A DNA stretch of 32,286 nt from an uncultured Clostridia bacterium (GTDB lineage Bacteria; Bacillota; Clostridia; Christensenellales; Borkfalkiaceae). Where the stretch lies: the NCBI GenBank assembly GCA_947572415.1, contig CANPBT010000017.1:1-32286 (forward strand), read 5' to 3'. How positions within the stretch are numbered: the stretch's first letter is position 1; the number at the start of each line of letters is the position of its first letter. Positions 25,148-32,286 of the stretch are shown one piece after another. The notes under the pieces were generated by a model that was given only the letters and a program-made list of their open reading frames with translations, did not search any database and was not told the origin of the DNA. The position numbers were made by a program, and so were the translations under genes.

Positions 25148-25222
25148 CAACATATCGTTTTTTCGGGCGCGGAGCGGCGAAAAACGCGGTTAAAAAAATT
25201 ATTTTTTATAAGACGAAAACAA

Positions 25223-25251
25223 TTGACTTAATATCCCGTTTTGTATATAAT
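25223..25251 (+). promoter_or_regulatory. Promoter of rpmE
   Basis: TTGACT (25223-25228) and exact TATAAT (25246-25251) with a 17-base spacer. Confidence 0.85.
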
Positions 25252-25294
25252 TGAGTGGTATCAGACGAAAAGAATATAAGCGAGGTGAAAAGTT

Positions 25295-25498
25295 ATGAAG
25301 CCCGAAATACATCCCGATTATCATGAAGTGACGGTTGTATGCGCTTGCGGAGCTACGTTTAAAACCGGCACGACCAAAAAGGTTGATACCTTAAAAGTAG
25401 ATATCTGCAACAAGTGTCATCCTTTCTTTACCGGTAAACAGAAGCTTGTTGATACAGGCGGCCGTGTAGACAAGTTTAAGAAAAGATACAATATTTAA
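25295..25498 (+). CDS. rpmE: Large ribosomal subunit protein bL31, zinc-binding form
   Basis: 67 residues, full-length bL31 ([19 protein letters not shown], then [12 protein letters not shown]). The zinc cysteines are kept (CAC pair and CNKC), so this is the zinc-containing C+ form. A GAGGTG ribosome site lies seven bases before the ATG. It is the first gene of the Clostridia-type cluster rpmE - DUF1385 - prmC - prfA. Confidence 0.96.
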   Translation: MKPEIHPDYHEVTVVCACGATFKTGTTKKVDTLKVDICNKCHPFFTGKQKLVDTGGRVDKFKKRYNI

Positions 25499-25504
25499 AA
25501 ATGT

Positions 25505-25530
25505 GGCTCCAACAAAGGTTGGAGCTATAT
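25505..25530 (+). terminator. Hairpin after rpmE
   Basis: Arms GCTCCAAC (25506-25513) and GTTGGAGC (25518-25525) around AAAG, followed by TATATTATT. It may terminate or attenuate transcription into the next gene; no separate promoter was found for that gene. Confidence 0.65.
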
Positions 25531-25577
25531 TATTATGAGTTCATAAATACTGCAAATTATTTGGAAGCATTGAACGT

Positions 25578-27422
25578 ATGGTTGAAATGGAAAAGAAAGA
25601 AAAAAGAAAAAGGAAAACAAACCGCACGTATATAGGCGGGCAAGCCGTGCTCGAAGGCGTTATGATGATGGGTAAGACGTGTATGGCAACCGCCGTGCGC
25701 GACCCCGACGGTGAAATTCAGGTCGAGGCGAAGCGCATAAAACGCGGCAAACACCTCGCAAGGGCGAGCAAAATCCCGCTCGTGCGCGGCACGGTCAACC
25801 TTATAACTTCGCTGGTGCGCGGCGTTAAAACGCTTATGCGCTCCGCCGCGGTTTACGGCGACGACGGCGAAGAGGCGGGCAGGGTTCAGAAATGGCTTGC
25901 GGAAAAGTTCAAGGTCAATCTTATGGACGTTCTTTCCGTTATTTCCGCTATTCTGGGCGTTGTGCTCGCCGTGGGTATTTTTATTTTTCTGCCCCGTTTT
26001 TTAGTGGGGGTTATCCCGCGCATTAACGAAGGGCATTGGGCGTATTACGTGCTTTTGGGCGTTTTTAAGCTGGTTATTTTTATCGCGTATCTGGCGATTA
26101 TACTGCTGCTCAAAGACATCAGAAGGCTGTATATGTACCACGGCGCGGAGCATAAAACCATTAACGCGTTCGAGTACGGCGTGGAGCTTACGCCGGAAAA
26201 GGTAAAGGAGTGCTCGCGCCTGCACGACAGATGCGGCACGTCGTTTCTGTTTATAGTTCTGTTTGTCAATATCGCGCTGATTTCCGCGGCGAACTGGGCG
26301 GTGTTCACGTACGTGCCCGTCATAAACGAAGTTAAAAACCGTTTGCTGCGCTTTCTCATTAACATTGCAATCGAGCTCGTTTTGTTGCCGATTATCGCGG
26401 GGTTTTCGTACGAAGTTTTAAAATTCCTTGCGAAATTCGACAATAAATTCGTAAACTTTTTCAAAGCCCCCGGCAAGCTTATCCAGAAAACGCTGACCAC
26501 GCGCGAGCCCGATACCGAAATGATAGAAGTGGCAATCGCCGCTTTCAACAAGGTGCTCGAAATGGACGCCGACCCCTCCTTGCCCGAAACCGAGTTCGTT
26601 ACGGGCGGGATACTGTCTAAAATGCTTGCCGCGACTAAGGAAAAATTCAAAAAGAGCGACATCGACGAAAGCGACGCCGAGTGGATTTATTCGCTCGTGC
26701 TCGGCGTTAAGCGCAGCGAGCTTAACGAGGAGCGTATGGTTACGCCCGCGGAAAGCAAAAAAATAAGCGATATTATCCGGAAACGCCTGACGGGCAGGCC
26801 GCTCTGGTACGTTATCGGCGATACCGAGTTTTACGGCTGTACCATAAAGGTCGACGAGCGCGCGCTCATCCCCAGACCCGAAACCGAGCTTTTGGCGGAC
26901 TACGCCGTAAAGAGCATAGAGGACGGCGACAAGGTGCTCGATTTGTGCACAGGTTCGGGCTGTATTGCGGTGTCGGTAGCGAAAAAGTGCGCGCAAAAGC
27001 GCGTTTCCGTCACTGCCGCCGACCTTTCCGACGCGGCGATAATGCTTGCGGAGGAAAACGCGAAAGCAAACGGCGTGAGCGTGGACTTCGTGCAAAGCGA
27101 TATGTTCCGCAACGTGCGCGGCAGGTTTAACGTGATTATCTGCAACCCGCCGTATATAAAGAGCGAAGAGATACCCCTTTTGCAGAAAGAAGTGCGCGAG
27201 TACGAGCCGAAAATCGCGCTCGACGGCGGCGCGGACGGGCTGGATTTTTACAGGCAGATTGCAAAATCCGTGCGCAGCTATCTTGCCCGCGACGGCATAC
27301 TTCTGCTCGAATGCGGCGAAGGTCAGCCCGAAGAAATCCTGAAACTGTTCGAAAAGCGTGATTACGCTATGGTTATGAAGGATTTGAACGGGGTTGACAG
27401 GTTCTTGAAAATCGCGTTCTAA
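25578..27422 (+). CDS. prmC: Fusion of DUF1385 membrane protein and release-factor glutamine methyltransferase (PrmC)
   Basis: 614 residues in one open frame. Residues about 15-330 are a DUF1385 (YqhQ-like) membrane protein, with GGQAVLEGVMMMG near the start, several hydrophobic helices and the YMYHGAEHKTINAFE motif. Residues about 335-614 are a complete PrmC: an N-terminal helical domain, RPLWYVIGDTEFYG, PRPETE, the S-adenosylmethionine loop around 454-461 (LDLCTGSG) and the catalytic NPPY at 523-526. PrmC methylates the Gln of the GGQ motif in release factors, and prfA follows. In other Bacillota the two parts are adjacent genes. GGAAG ten bases upstream supports 25578; an ATG three codons later is possible. 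The fusion would place the methyltransferase at the membrane. Confidence 0.88.
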   Translation: MVEMEKKEKRKRKTNRTYIGGQAVLEGVMMMGKTCMATAVRDPDGEIQVEAKRIKRGKHLARASKIPLVRGTVNLITSLVRGVKTLMRSAAVYGDDGEEAGRVQKWLAEKFKVNLMDVLSVISAILGVVLAVGIFIFLPRFLVGVIPRINEGHWAYYVLLGVFKLVIFIAYLAIILLLKDIRRLYMYHGAEHKTINAFEYGVELTPEKVKECSRLHDRCGTSFLFIVLFVNIALISAANWAVFTYVPVINEVKNRLLRFLINIAIELVLLPIIAGFSYEVLKFLAKFDNKFVNFFKAPGKLIQKTLTTREPDTEMIEVAIAAFNKVLEMDADPSLPETEFVTGGILSKMLAATKEKFKKSDIDESDAEWIYSLVLGVKRSELNEERMVTPAESKKISDIIRKRLTGRPLWYVIGDTEFYGCTIKVDERALIPRPETELLADYAVKSIEDGDKVLDLCTGSGCIAVSVAKKCAQKRVSVTAADLSDAAIMLAEENAKANGVSVDFVQSDMFRNVRGRFNVIICNPPYIKSEEIPLLQKEVREYEPKIALDGGADGLDFYRQIAKSVRSYLARDGILLLECGEGQPEEILKLFEKRDYAMVMKDLNGVDRFLKIAF

Positions 27423-27562
27423 AACTCCGTATATGCGGCGCAATACTGCGTTGCGCTCCGTGTTCTTTCAGTCACATACTTCCGTGTATGCTCCTTCAAG
27501 AATACTCGCGCGCCTTGTCTTGCTTGCATCTCCGAAGTTTCGCATATCTATTTTGTTGAATT
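27423..27562. repeat. Hairpin-rich spacer upstream of prfA, possible repeat element
   Basis: A 140-base gap containing GCGCAA/TTGCGC and CATAC/GTATG inverted repeats. It resembles hairpin-containing interspersed repeats of Clostridia, but no second full copy is in this window. It leaves prfA with no visible ribosome site. Confidence 0.4.
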
Positions 27563-28642
27563 ATGAAAGAAAAATTTTTATTAAAACTCGAAGATATTTA
27601 CAAGCGTTACTGCGGGCTGTCGGAAAAACTGAGCGACCCCGCGGTAATTTCGGATACCGCGCTCTGGACAAAGACGGCAAAAGACCAGTCCGAAATAACC
27701 GAAACCGCGCAAAAATACGAGGAGCTTTTATCCGTTATGAAACAAATGACGGACGCGGAGGAGGCGGCAAAAACCGAAGCCGACCCCGAAATGAAGGAGC
27801 TTCTTTGCGCGGAAACCGAGGAGTGCGCAAAGCGCGCGGAAGAGATTAAGGACGAGCTTAAAATCCTGCTTCTGCCCAAGGACAAGAACGACGACAGAAA
27901 CTGTATTATGGAAATCCGCGGCGGCGCGGGCGGCGAGGAGGCGGCTCTGTTCGCGTACGAGCTGTACAGAATGTATTTGAACTACTGCGAGCATCACCGC
28001 CTTAAAGTCGAGGTTGTCGACGCGAACGAAACCGAGCTCGGCGGGATTAAGGAAATAGTGCTCAACATAAACGGCAAAGACGCGTACAAGCAGCTCAAAT
28101 TCGAAAGCGGCGTGCACCGCGTTCAGCGCGTGCCCGAGACCGAGTCGCAGGGGCGCGTGCACACTTCCACGGCAACGGTTGCGGTTCTTCCCGAGGCGGA
28201 TGACGTGGAGGTTGAAATCAGGGACGAGGATATACGTATAGACGTTTACCGGTCCTCGGGCGCGGGCGGGCAGAAGGTCAACAAAACCGAAACCGCAATC
28301 CGCATAACTCACTTCCCCACGGGGATAGTGGTTACCTGTCAGGACGAGAGGAGCCAGCTTAAAAACAAGGATAAGGCTTTCAAAGTTCTGCGTTCGCGCT
28401 TGTACGATTATTACAACACGCAAAACCAGTCGGCTTACGACGAGCACCGTAAAAGCCTTGTAGGGCGCGGCGACAGAAGCGAAAGAATACGCACCTATAA
28501 CTTCCCGCAGGGCAGAGTGACCGACCACAGGATAGGGCTTTCGCTGTATTCGCTGGATACGTTTATTATGGGCGACATAGAGGAAATGACGCAAGCGCTT
28601 GCCGTAGCCGAACGCGAAGCTCAGCTTGCGGGCGAGGAGTAA
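27563..28642 (+). CDS. prfA: Peptide chain release factor 1
   Basis: 359 residues, normal length for RF1, which releases protein at UAA and UAG codons. The GGQ catalytic motif is at 235-237 (GAGGQKVNKTE). The codon-recognition tripeptide is PET in RVPETESQGRVHTS, as remembered from other Bacillota RF1. The Gln of GGQ is the substrate of PrmC, encoded just upstream. The start ATG lacks a visible Shine-Dalgarno sequence. Confidence 0.96.
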   Translation: MKEKFLLKLEDIYKRYCGLSEKLSDPAVISDTALWTKTAKDQSEITETAQKYEELLSVMKQMTDAEEAAKTEADPEMKELLCAETEECAKRAEEIKDELKILLLPKDKNDDRNCIMEIRGGAGGEEAALFAYELYRMYLNYCEHHRLKVEVVDANETELGGIKEIVLNINGKDAYKQLKFESGVHRVQRVPETESQGRVHTSTATVAVLPEADDVEVEIRDEDIRIDVYRSSGAGGQKVNKTETAIRITHFPTGIVVTCQDERSQLKNKDKAFKVLRSRLYDYYNTQNQSAYDEHRKSLVGRGDRSERIRTYNFPQGRVTDHRIGLSLYSLDTFIMGDIEEMTQALAVAEREAQLAGEE

Positions 28643-28652
28643 ACGAGTTCAC

Positions 28653-28686
28653 AAATTTTTTCGGCTATTCTGCACCGAAAAAATTT
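28653..28686. terminator. Inverted repeat after prfA
   Basis: Perfect 12-base arms 28653-28664 and 28675-28686 (AAATTTTTTCGG and its complement) ten bases after the prfA stop. AT-rich, so its strength as a terminator is uncertain. Confidence 0.5.
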
Positions 28687-28712
28687 CGTGAGTTTAAGCG
28701 GCGCTGCCGCTC

Positions 28713-28755
28713 TGCCCGCAATCATAAGGGCAAACTTATTATATAATTGCGGGCA
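28713..28755 (+). promoter_or_regulatory. -10 box and flanking inverted repeat of the DtxR-like gene
   Basis: Exact TATAAT at 28742-28747 but no good -35 box. Ten-base inverted repeats TGCCCGCAAT (28713-28722) and ATTGCGGGCA (28746-28755) flank it, the right arm overlapping the -10 box. They could be an operator. Confidence 0.5.
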
Positions 28756-28794
28756 TTCACACCGCCGAGGCGCAGGTATGCGCAAATTGAGTCT

Positions 28795-28824
28795 GCCTGC
28801 CCAAAAGCGTGGTTTTGGGCAGGC
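28795..28824 (+). promoter_or_regulatory. Perfect 12-base hairpin in the DtxR-like leader
   Basis: Arms GCCTGCCCAAAA (28795-28806) and TTTTGGGCAGGC (28813-28824) around GCGTGG, 14 bases before the ribosome site. No T run follows, so it is not an ordinary terminator. It may be an RNA control element or a protein-binding dyad. Confidence 0.55.
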
Positions 28825-28851
28825 AACATAAATATATTAAGGGGAAAACGT

Positions 28852-29214
28852 ATGAAAAAAAATCAATCGGTTGAAGACTATCTCGAGTGTATCCTTCTGC
28901 TGTCGCGCGATAGCGAGTTTGTGCACCGCGTCGACGTGGCGCGTAAGGTCGGCGTTTCTCAGCCGGCGGTGCAAAAGGCGATAAAAATTTTGCAAGCGGA
29001 CGGATTTGTCGAGTGCGACGGGTTGCATATCTACCTTACAAAAAGCGGCTCGGACTACGCGGAAAAGGTGTACGAAAGGCATTGCACGCTTGAAAAGTTT
29101 TTAAAGCTTTTAGGCGTGAACGGCGCGGACGCGGAGTCCGACGCGTGCGAAATAGAGCACGTAATATCCGAAGCGACCTTTGCTGCGATAAAAAAATTCG
29201 TGTCCGAAAAATAG
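28852..29214 (+). CDS. Small DtxR/MntR-family metal-dependent regulator
   Basis: 120 residues. An N-terminal winged helix (SVEDYLECILLLSRDSEFVHR, broken here as SVEDYLECILLL then SRDSEFVHR) is followed by a dimer and metal domain, with no SH3-like C-terminal domain, so the size is nearer MntR (142) than DtxR (226). Metal ligands visible by alignment with MntR are Asp9, Glu12, His77, Glu102 and His103. The position of MntR Glu99 is Cys99, as in the iron regulator DtxR (Cys102), so metal preference is uncertain. AAGGGG seven bases before the ATG at 28852 defines the start over an upstream frame extension. A terminator follows. No transporter for Mn or Fe is adjacent; the next gene is a P-type ATPase. 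Confidence 0.85.
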   Translation: MKKNQSVEDYLECILLLSRDSEFVHRVDVARKVGVSQPAVQKAIKILQADGFVECDGLHIYLTKSGSDYAEKVYERHCTLEKFLKLLGVNGADAESDACEIEHVISEATFAAIKKFVSEK

Positions 29215-29233
29215 AAATAATTAGAAACAACGG

Positions 29234-29262
29234 AGGGGTGCGTGTCAAGCGCCCCTTTATTA
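29234..29262 (+). terminator. Terminator after the DtxR-like gene
   Basis: Arms AGGGGTGC (29234-29241) and GCGCCCCT (29249-29256), with one G-U pair, followed by TTATTATTT. Confidence 0.7.
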
Positions 29263-29275
29263 TTTACAGTGTGAA

Positions 29276-29326
29276 CCTCACCACCGCTTCGCAAGCTTCG
29301 CGGAGCCTCCCCGTGAGGGGAAGCCC
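29276..29326. repeat. Dispersed repeat copy upstream of the P-type ATPase
   Basis: Begins CCTCACCACCGCTTCG, has an inner GCGAAG-type hairpin and ends in the palindrome GCCTCCCC-GTGA-GGGGAAGCC (29305-29325). It matches the 13227-13305 element read on the other strand, except that the final palindrome is of the first-hairpin type. The remaining 29327-29478 holds no supported gene; one frame runs open for about 30 codons but has no start or ribosome site. Confidence 0.6.
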
Positions 29327-29478
29327 AATTTATCTCGACAATAAGGAAAGACAAGGCAAGAAAACTTTTGGAGGAGTTCTGGCAACAGCGCAAAACCGAA
29401 TTCGATTTACAAAACTTTACGGTAAGGCAACTGCTTTAAGGCGCATAAGTTAAGGACAGGCAGAATAGAAATAAATAT

Positions 29479-32094
29479 ATGCAAAATTTCTGTTTTACCG
29501 ATACGGCGACTACGCTTAAAAATTTAAAAACCACAAAGGACGGGCTGTCCACCGACGAGGCCGCGGCAAGGCTGCAATCTTACGGCAAAAACGAGCTCGA
29601 AAAGGGTAAAAAGACGGGCATAATCAAGCTGTTCTTTTCGCAGTTCAAGGATTTTATGACCCTGCTTTTAATCGTCGCCGCGGCGGTTTCGTCTGTTATC
29701 GCCTTTATCTCAAAGGATAAAAACGATTTGACGGATACGTTTATCATTATTTTTATAATATTTTTAAACGCGATTGTCGGCACCGTTCAGCAATACCGTG
29801 CGGACAAGGCTATCGAAAACCTCAAAAAGCTTTCCGTCTGTTCCGCAAAGGTTATGCGCGACGGCAGGCAACGTATTATCGACGGCACGGAGATAACGGT
29901 GGGCGATATCGTTTTGCTCGAAGAGGGGGACGTTATCCCCGCGGATTGCAGGATTATCGAGTGCAACGGGCTGAAGTGCGACGAATCCGCGCTTACGGGC
30001 GAAAGCGTTGCGGTGGATAAATCCGCCGAAGCCATTCACGGAAACAAGGTCGCGCTCGGCGCGATGAAAAACACCCTTTTCAACTCCACGTTCGTAGTGC
30101 GCGGCAACGCGACCGCCGCCGTTACGGCGGTGGGTATGAACACCGAAATGGGCAAAATCGCGGCGATGCTCGAGGACGCGAAAGCCACGGGCACTCCGCT
30201 TGAAAACTCCTTGAATAAATTAGGCAAAATAATTTCAGGCTTCGTGCTCGCCGTCACCGCGATTATATTCATTATGGGAATATTCGTAAGAGGTGACGGC
30301 ATACTCAAAAATTTTATGACGTCGGTTGCGGTTGCCGTCGCCGCCATACCCGAGGGCTTGCCCGCCGTAGTAACCATAATTATGGCGATGGGCGTACAGC
30401 GTATGAGCAAAAAGAACGTGGTAATACGCAAGCTCAAATCGGTTGAAACGCTCGGCGGCTGCTCGGTTATCTGTTCGGATAAGACGGGCACGCTCACCCT
30501 CAATAAAATGCGCGTGACCGAGCTTCGCTGCGACGAGAGCTGTAAGACGAAGATTTTTCAGTGTATGACCGCGTGCACCACGGTCAAGGGTGAAAAGGGC
30601 GCGTATATGGGCGACCCCACGGAAATAGCTTTGAGAGTTTACGCCGACGACAACGGCTTCGATAAGCCGTTTACACGCCTTGCGGAAATTCCGTTCACGT
30701 CGGAAAGAAAGATGATGACGGTCGCGGCGGATTTCAACGGCGAGAGGTGCAACTTCGTCAAGGGCGCGCCCGATATCCTGATTGAAAAATGCTCGTTCGT
30801 GTTGACGGGCGAGGGCGTGAAGCCGCTTACAAAGGAGTTCAAACGTAAAATCGCCGAAGCGGGCAACGCCATGTCGGACGACGCGCTGCGAGTTTTAGGC
30901 TTCGCGTACAGAAGCTTCGACGGGGCGGCGACGGAGGAGGGGCTTATATTCCTCGGGCTGTGCGGTATGACCGACGGCATAAAGGAGGGCGTCAAGGAGG
31001 CCGTCGCGGAGTGCAAGGCGGCGGGCGTTGCAACCGTAATGATAACGGGCGACCACGTGCGCACGGCGTTTTCGATAGCTAAAAAGCTGGGCATTGCCGA
31101 AGATATGTCGGAGGTGATTTCGGGCGAACAGCTCGATTCGCTTCCCGCGCGCGAACGCGACAGAGCGATTGCGGATTGCAGGGTCTTCGCGAGGGTTTCG
31201 CCCAAGCACAAAAATATGATTGTAAAAGCGCTCAAAAAGCGCGGCAAGGTTGTGGCTATGACGGGCGACGGCATAAACGACGCGCCGAGCATAAAAACCG
31301 CCGATATAGGCATAGCAATGGGCAAGTCGGGCACGGACGTGACGAAAAGCGCTTCCGATATGGTCATTGCGGACGACAACTTCACCACTATTGTCGCCGC
31401 AGTCAAGGAGGGCAGGCGCATTTCCGCGAATATAAGAAAGACTATACAGTTTTTCCTTTCCACCAACCTTGCGGAGGTGCTTGCCATACTGATAGCCTCG
31501 CTCGTGTTTTTCAGGTTCGATTTCCTTTTATCGACGCAGCTGCTGTGGCTCAACCTCATAACCGACAGCTTCCCCGTGCTCGCGCTGGGTATGGAAAAGG
31601 AGGACGCGGATATCATGAACCGCCCGCCCGTGCGCGCGGAAAAGAGCTTGTTTTCGAAGAGTTCAATCGCGTCAATCGCGTTTTTCGGGCTGTACATAAC
31701 CGCGCTTACGATAGGCGTTTACGCCGTCGGGCTGAAGCTTTACGGCAACGAGGTTGCAACCGCGCTCACCTTCCTTACGATTTCTTTTACGGAGCTTTTC
31801 CACGCTTTCAATATCCGCTCGGAAAGGCAGTCGATATTCAGGTGCGGCTTGTTTTCAAACAAAATTCTGCTTGCGACGGTCGCCTTGGGCATACTAGTCA
31901 ACGTGTTGCTCGCTATAAGTCCGTTTGCGGGCGCGTTCGGGCTCGTCAGCCTCGGCTGGCAGCACTGGCTCGTCGCGCTCGGGCTCGCTGTGTCGGTTAT
32001 CCCGGTAGGCGAAATTTACAAGCTTGTTCTGCGCGCGGCGACGCGCAGGAAGAAAGCCTCCCCGAAAGGGGAAGCCCAAATAATGAAAGGATAA
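29479..32094 (+). CDS. P-type cation-transporting ATPase, calcium-type (P2A)
   Basis: 871-residue membrane pump. Present are the actuator motif TGES, the phosphorylation site DKTGT with Asp334, the TGDGINDAP hinge and about ten membrane helices. Ion-site residues follow the SERCA pattern: PEGLP in M4 (Glu292), NLAE in M5, NLITD in M6 (Asn692, Asp696) and a Glu in FTELFHAF of M8, so Ca2+ export is likely, though Mn2+ is possible. The N-terminal cation ATPase domain (DGLSTDEAAARLQSYGKNEL) is intact. No good ribosome site lies close to the ATG (AAGGACAGG is 18 bases away). The last 12 codons, from about residue 860, lie within a dispersed palindromic repeat that also supplies the stop codon. Confidence 0.93.
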   Translation: MQNFCFTDTATTLKNLKTTKDGLSTDEAAARLQSYGKNELEKGKKTGIIKLFFSQFKDFMTLLLIVAAAVSSVIAFISKDKNDLTDTFIIIFIIFLNAIVGTVQQYRADKAIENLKKLSVCSAKVMRDGRQRIIDGTEITVGDIVLLEEGDVIPADCRIIECNGLKCDESALTGESVAVDKSAEAIHGNKVALGAMKNTLFNSTFVVRGNATAAVTAVGMNTEMGKIAAMLEDAKATGTPLENSLNKLGKIISGFVLAVTAIIFIMGIFVRGDGILKNFMTSVAVAVAAIPEGLPAVVTIIMAMGVQRMSKKNVVIRKLKSVETLGGCSVICSDKTGTLTLNKMRVTELRCDESCKTKIFQCMTACTTVKGEKGAYMGDPTEIALRVYADDNGFDKPFTRLAEIPFTSERKMMTVAADFNGERCNFVKGAPDILIEKCSFVLTGEGVKPLTKEFKRKIAEAGNAMSDDALRVLGFAYRSFDGAATEEGLIFLGLCGMTDGIKEGVKEAVAECKAAGVATVMITGDHVRTAFSIAKKLGIAEDMSEVISGEQLDSLPARERDRAIADCRVFARVSPKHKNMIVKALKKRGKVVAMTGDGINDAPSIKTADIGIAMGKSGTDVTKSASDMVIADDNFTTIVAAVKEGRRISANIRKTIQFFLSTNLAEVLAILIASLVFFRFDFLLSTQLLWLNLITDSFPVLALGMEKEDADIMNRPPVRAEKSLFSKSSIASIAFFGLYITALTIGVYAVGLKLYGNEVATALTFLTISFTELFHAFNIRSERQSIFRCGLFSNKILLATVALGILVNVLLAISPFAGAFGLVSLGWQHWLVALGLAVSVIPVGEIYKLVLRAATRRKKASPKGEAQIMKG

Positions 32095-32120
32095 AGAAAA
32101 GCTTCCCCCGTAAGGGTGTG
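32056..32120. repeat. Dispersed repeat copy overlapping the ATPase 3' end
   Basis: Palindrome GCCTCCCC-GAAA-GGGGAAGCC (32056-32076), spacer with AATGAAAGGATAAAGAAAA, then a decayed second unit CTTCCCCC-GTAAGGG. Same two-hairpin order as the 13227-13305 copy. Confidence 0.65.
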
Positions 32121-32181
32121 TTCCATAGGGAATTTATGAAAAACTAAATTTTAATCGGAATGAACCTTATAAGGGCGAGTC

Positions 32182-32222
32182 AAAAAGAAAAGGAACTTGC
32201 AATTCAGGTTTCTTTTCTTTTT
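32182..32222 (+). terminator. A-rich/T-rich hairpin near the window end
   Basis: Arms AAAAAGAAAAG (32182-32192) and CTTTTCTTTTT (32212-32222). Likely terminates leftover transcription before the next promoter. Confidence 0.55.
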
Positions 32223-32237
32223 ATTTGAAATAAACAG

Positions 32238-32278
32238 TTGACAAATATAAAATAACGGTGTTATAATAACAGTGTTAT
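32238..32278 (+). promoter_or_regulatory. Promoter with tandem ATAAC-N3-GTTAT operators
   Basis: TTGACA (32238-32243) and TATAAT (32262-32267) with an 18-base spacer. Two perfect inverted repeats ATAAC-GGT-GTTAT (32252-32264) and ATAAC-AGT-GTTAT (32266-32278) overlap and follow the -10 box, 14 bases apart. The regulated gene lies beyond the window. Confidence 0.8.
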
Positions 32279-32286
32279 CAAATAAA

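Noticed and set aside
26418..27443. Minus-strand open frame of 341 codons opposite the PrmC half
   Set aside because: Composition is that of a mirror frame of a GC-biased gene; the plus strand holds a clear PrmC.
27512..29357. Ten-base match AAGACAAGGC shared (inverted) between the prfA leader and 29348-29357
   Set aside because: Too short to prove a common repeat; flanking similarity is weak by eye.
29145..29453. Plus-strand frame running through the repeat upstream of the ATPase, and a 30-codon frame ending near 29433
   Set aside because: No start with a ribosome site, overlaps the DtxR-like gene end and a repeat copy; no recognisable protein.
53..32139. Similarity between the TTCCCTATGGGAA hairpin near position 53 and a CCATAGGGAA string near 32132 as possible ends of one element
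   Set aside because: Only about ten bases agree and no integrase, att core or boundary change in gene content supports an element spanning the window.

Overview
The window looks like the chromosome of a low-to-moderate GC Gram-positive bacterium, most likely an uncultured member of the Clostridia (Bacillota). I base this on clean sigmaA-type promoters (several exact TTGACA-N17-TATAAT), strong GGAGG ribosome sites, the neighbourhood rng / rplU-rpmA, the cluster rpmE - DUF1385/prmC - prfA, a bL27 with a Bacillota-type N-terminal extension, and dispersed GGCTTCCCC/GGGGAAGCC palindromes of a kind I associate with gut Clostridia. Placement below class is a guess. No tRNA, rRNA, CRISPR array, phage module or transposase gene was seen, and no stretch over 300 bases lacks a gene.

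Layout. 125-5302: a promoter, a membrane hybrid histidine kinase with two receiver domains, and a REC/HD-GYP/GGDEF c-di-GMP protein, closed by a strong terminator. 5351-10687: an XRE-cupin regulator with tandem operator-like repeats, then an overlapping potABCD polyamine-type ABC transporter operon with unusual PotA and PotD. 10698-12263: a single GH43-like protein whose catalytic acids look altered. 12352-13201: an XRE regulator fused to about 20 glycine pentads. 13227-13305: a palindromic repeat element. 13397-14113: a MerR protein with two membrane helices and a zinc ribbon. 14178-15253: an AEC-family carrier. 15250-16060 (minus): a small membrane protein and a GNAT acetyltransferase. 16118-16909 (minus): rpmA and rplU with leader. 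17029-17466: a helical hypothetical. 17508-19048 (minus): rng. 19076-19617: a SecB-like protein. 19805-23395: two lipoproteins with collagen-like tracts, one with Ig-like/carboxypeptidase-regulatory-type domains and one with BspA-type leucine-rich repeats. 23583-25147 (minus): cardiolipin synthase. 25223-28642: rpmE, a DUF1385-PrmC fusion and prfA. 28742-29256: a small DtxR/MntR-type regulator. 29479-32094: a P-type calcium-type ATPase whose last codons lie in a repeat element. The window ends in a promoter overlapped by two inverted repeats, serving a gene outside.

Together: a signalling pair joining phosphorelay and c-di-GMP turnover, a polyamine uptake operon with its own repressor, translation genes (bL21, bL27, bL31, RF1 and its methyltransferase, RNase G), and an export/cell-surface block (SecB-like, two lipoproteins, cardiolipin synthase). 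No single operon here is an obvious new defence or biosynthetic system. The novelty is in protein architectures (DUF1385-PrmC fusion, HTH-pentad protein, MerR-TM-zinc ribbon, double-TOBE PotA, two-anchor PotD) and in regulatory DNA.
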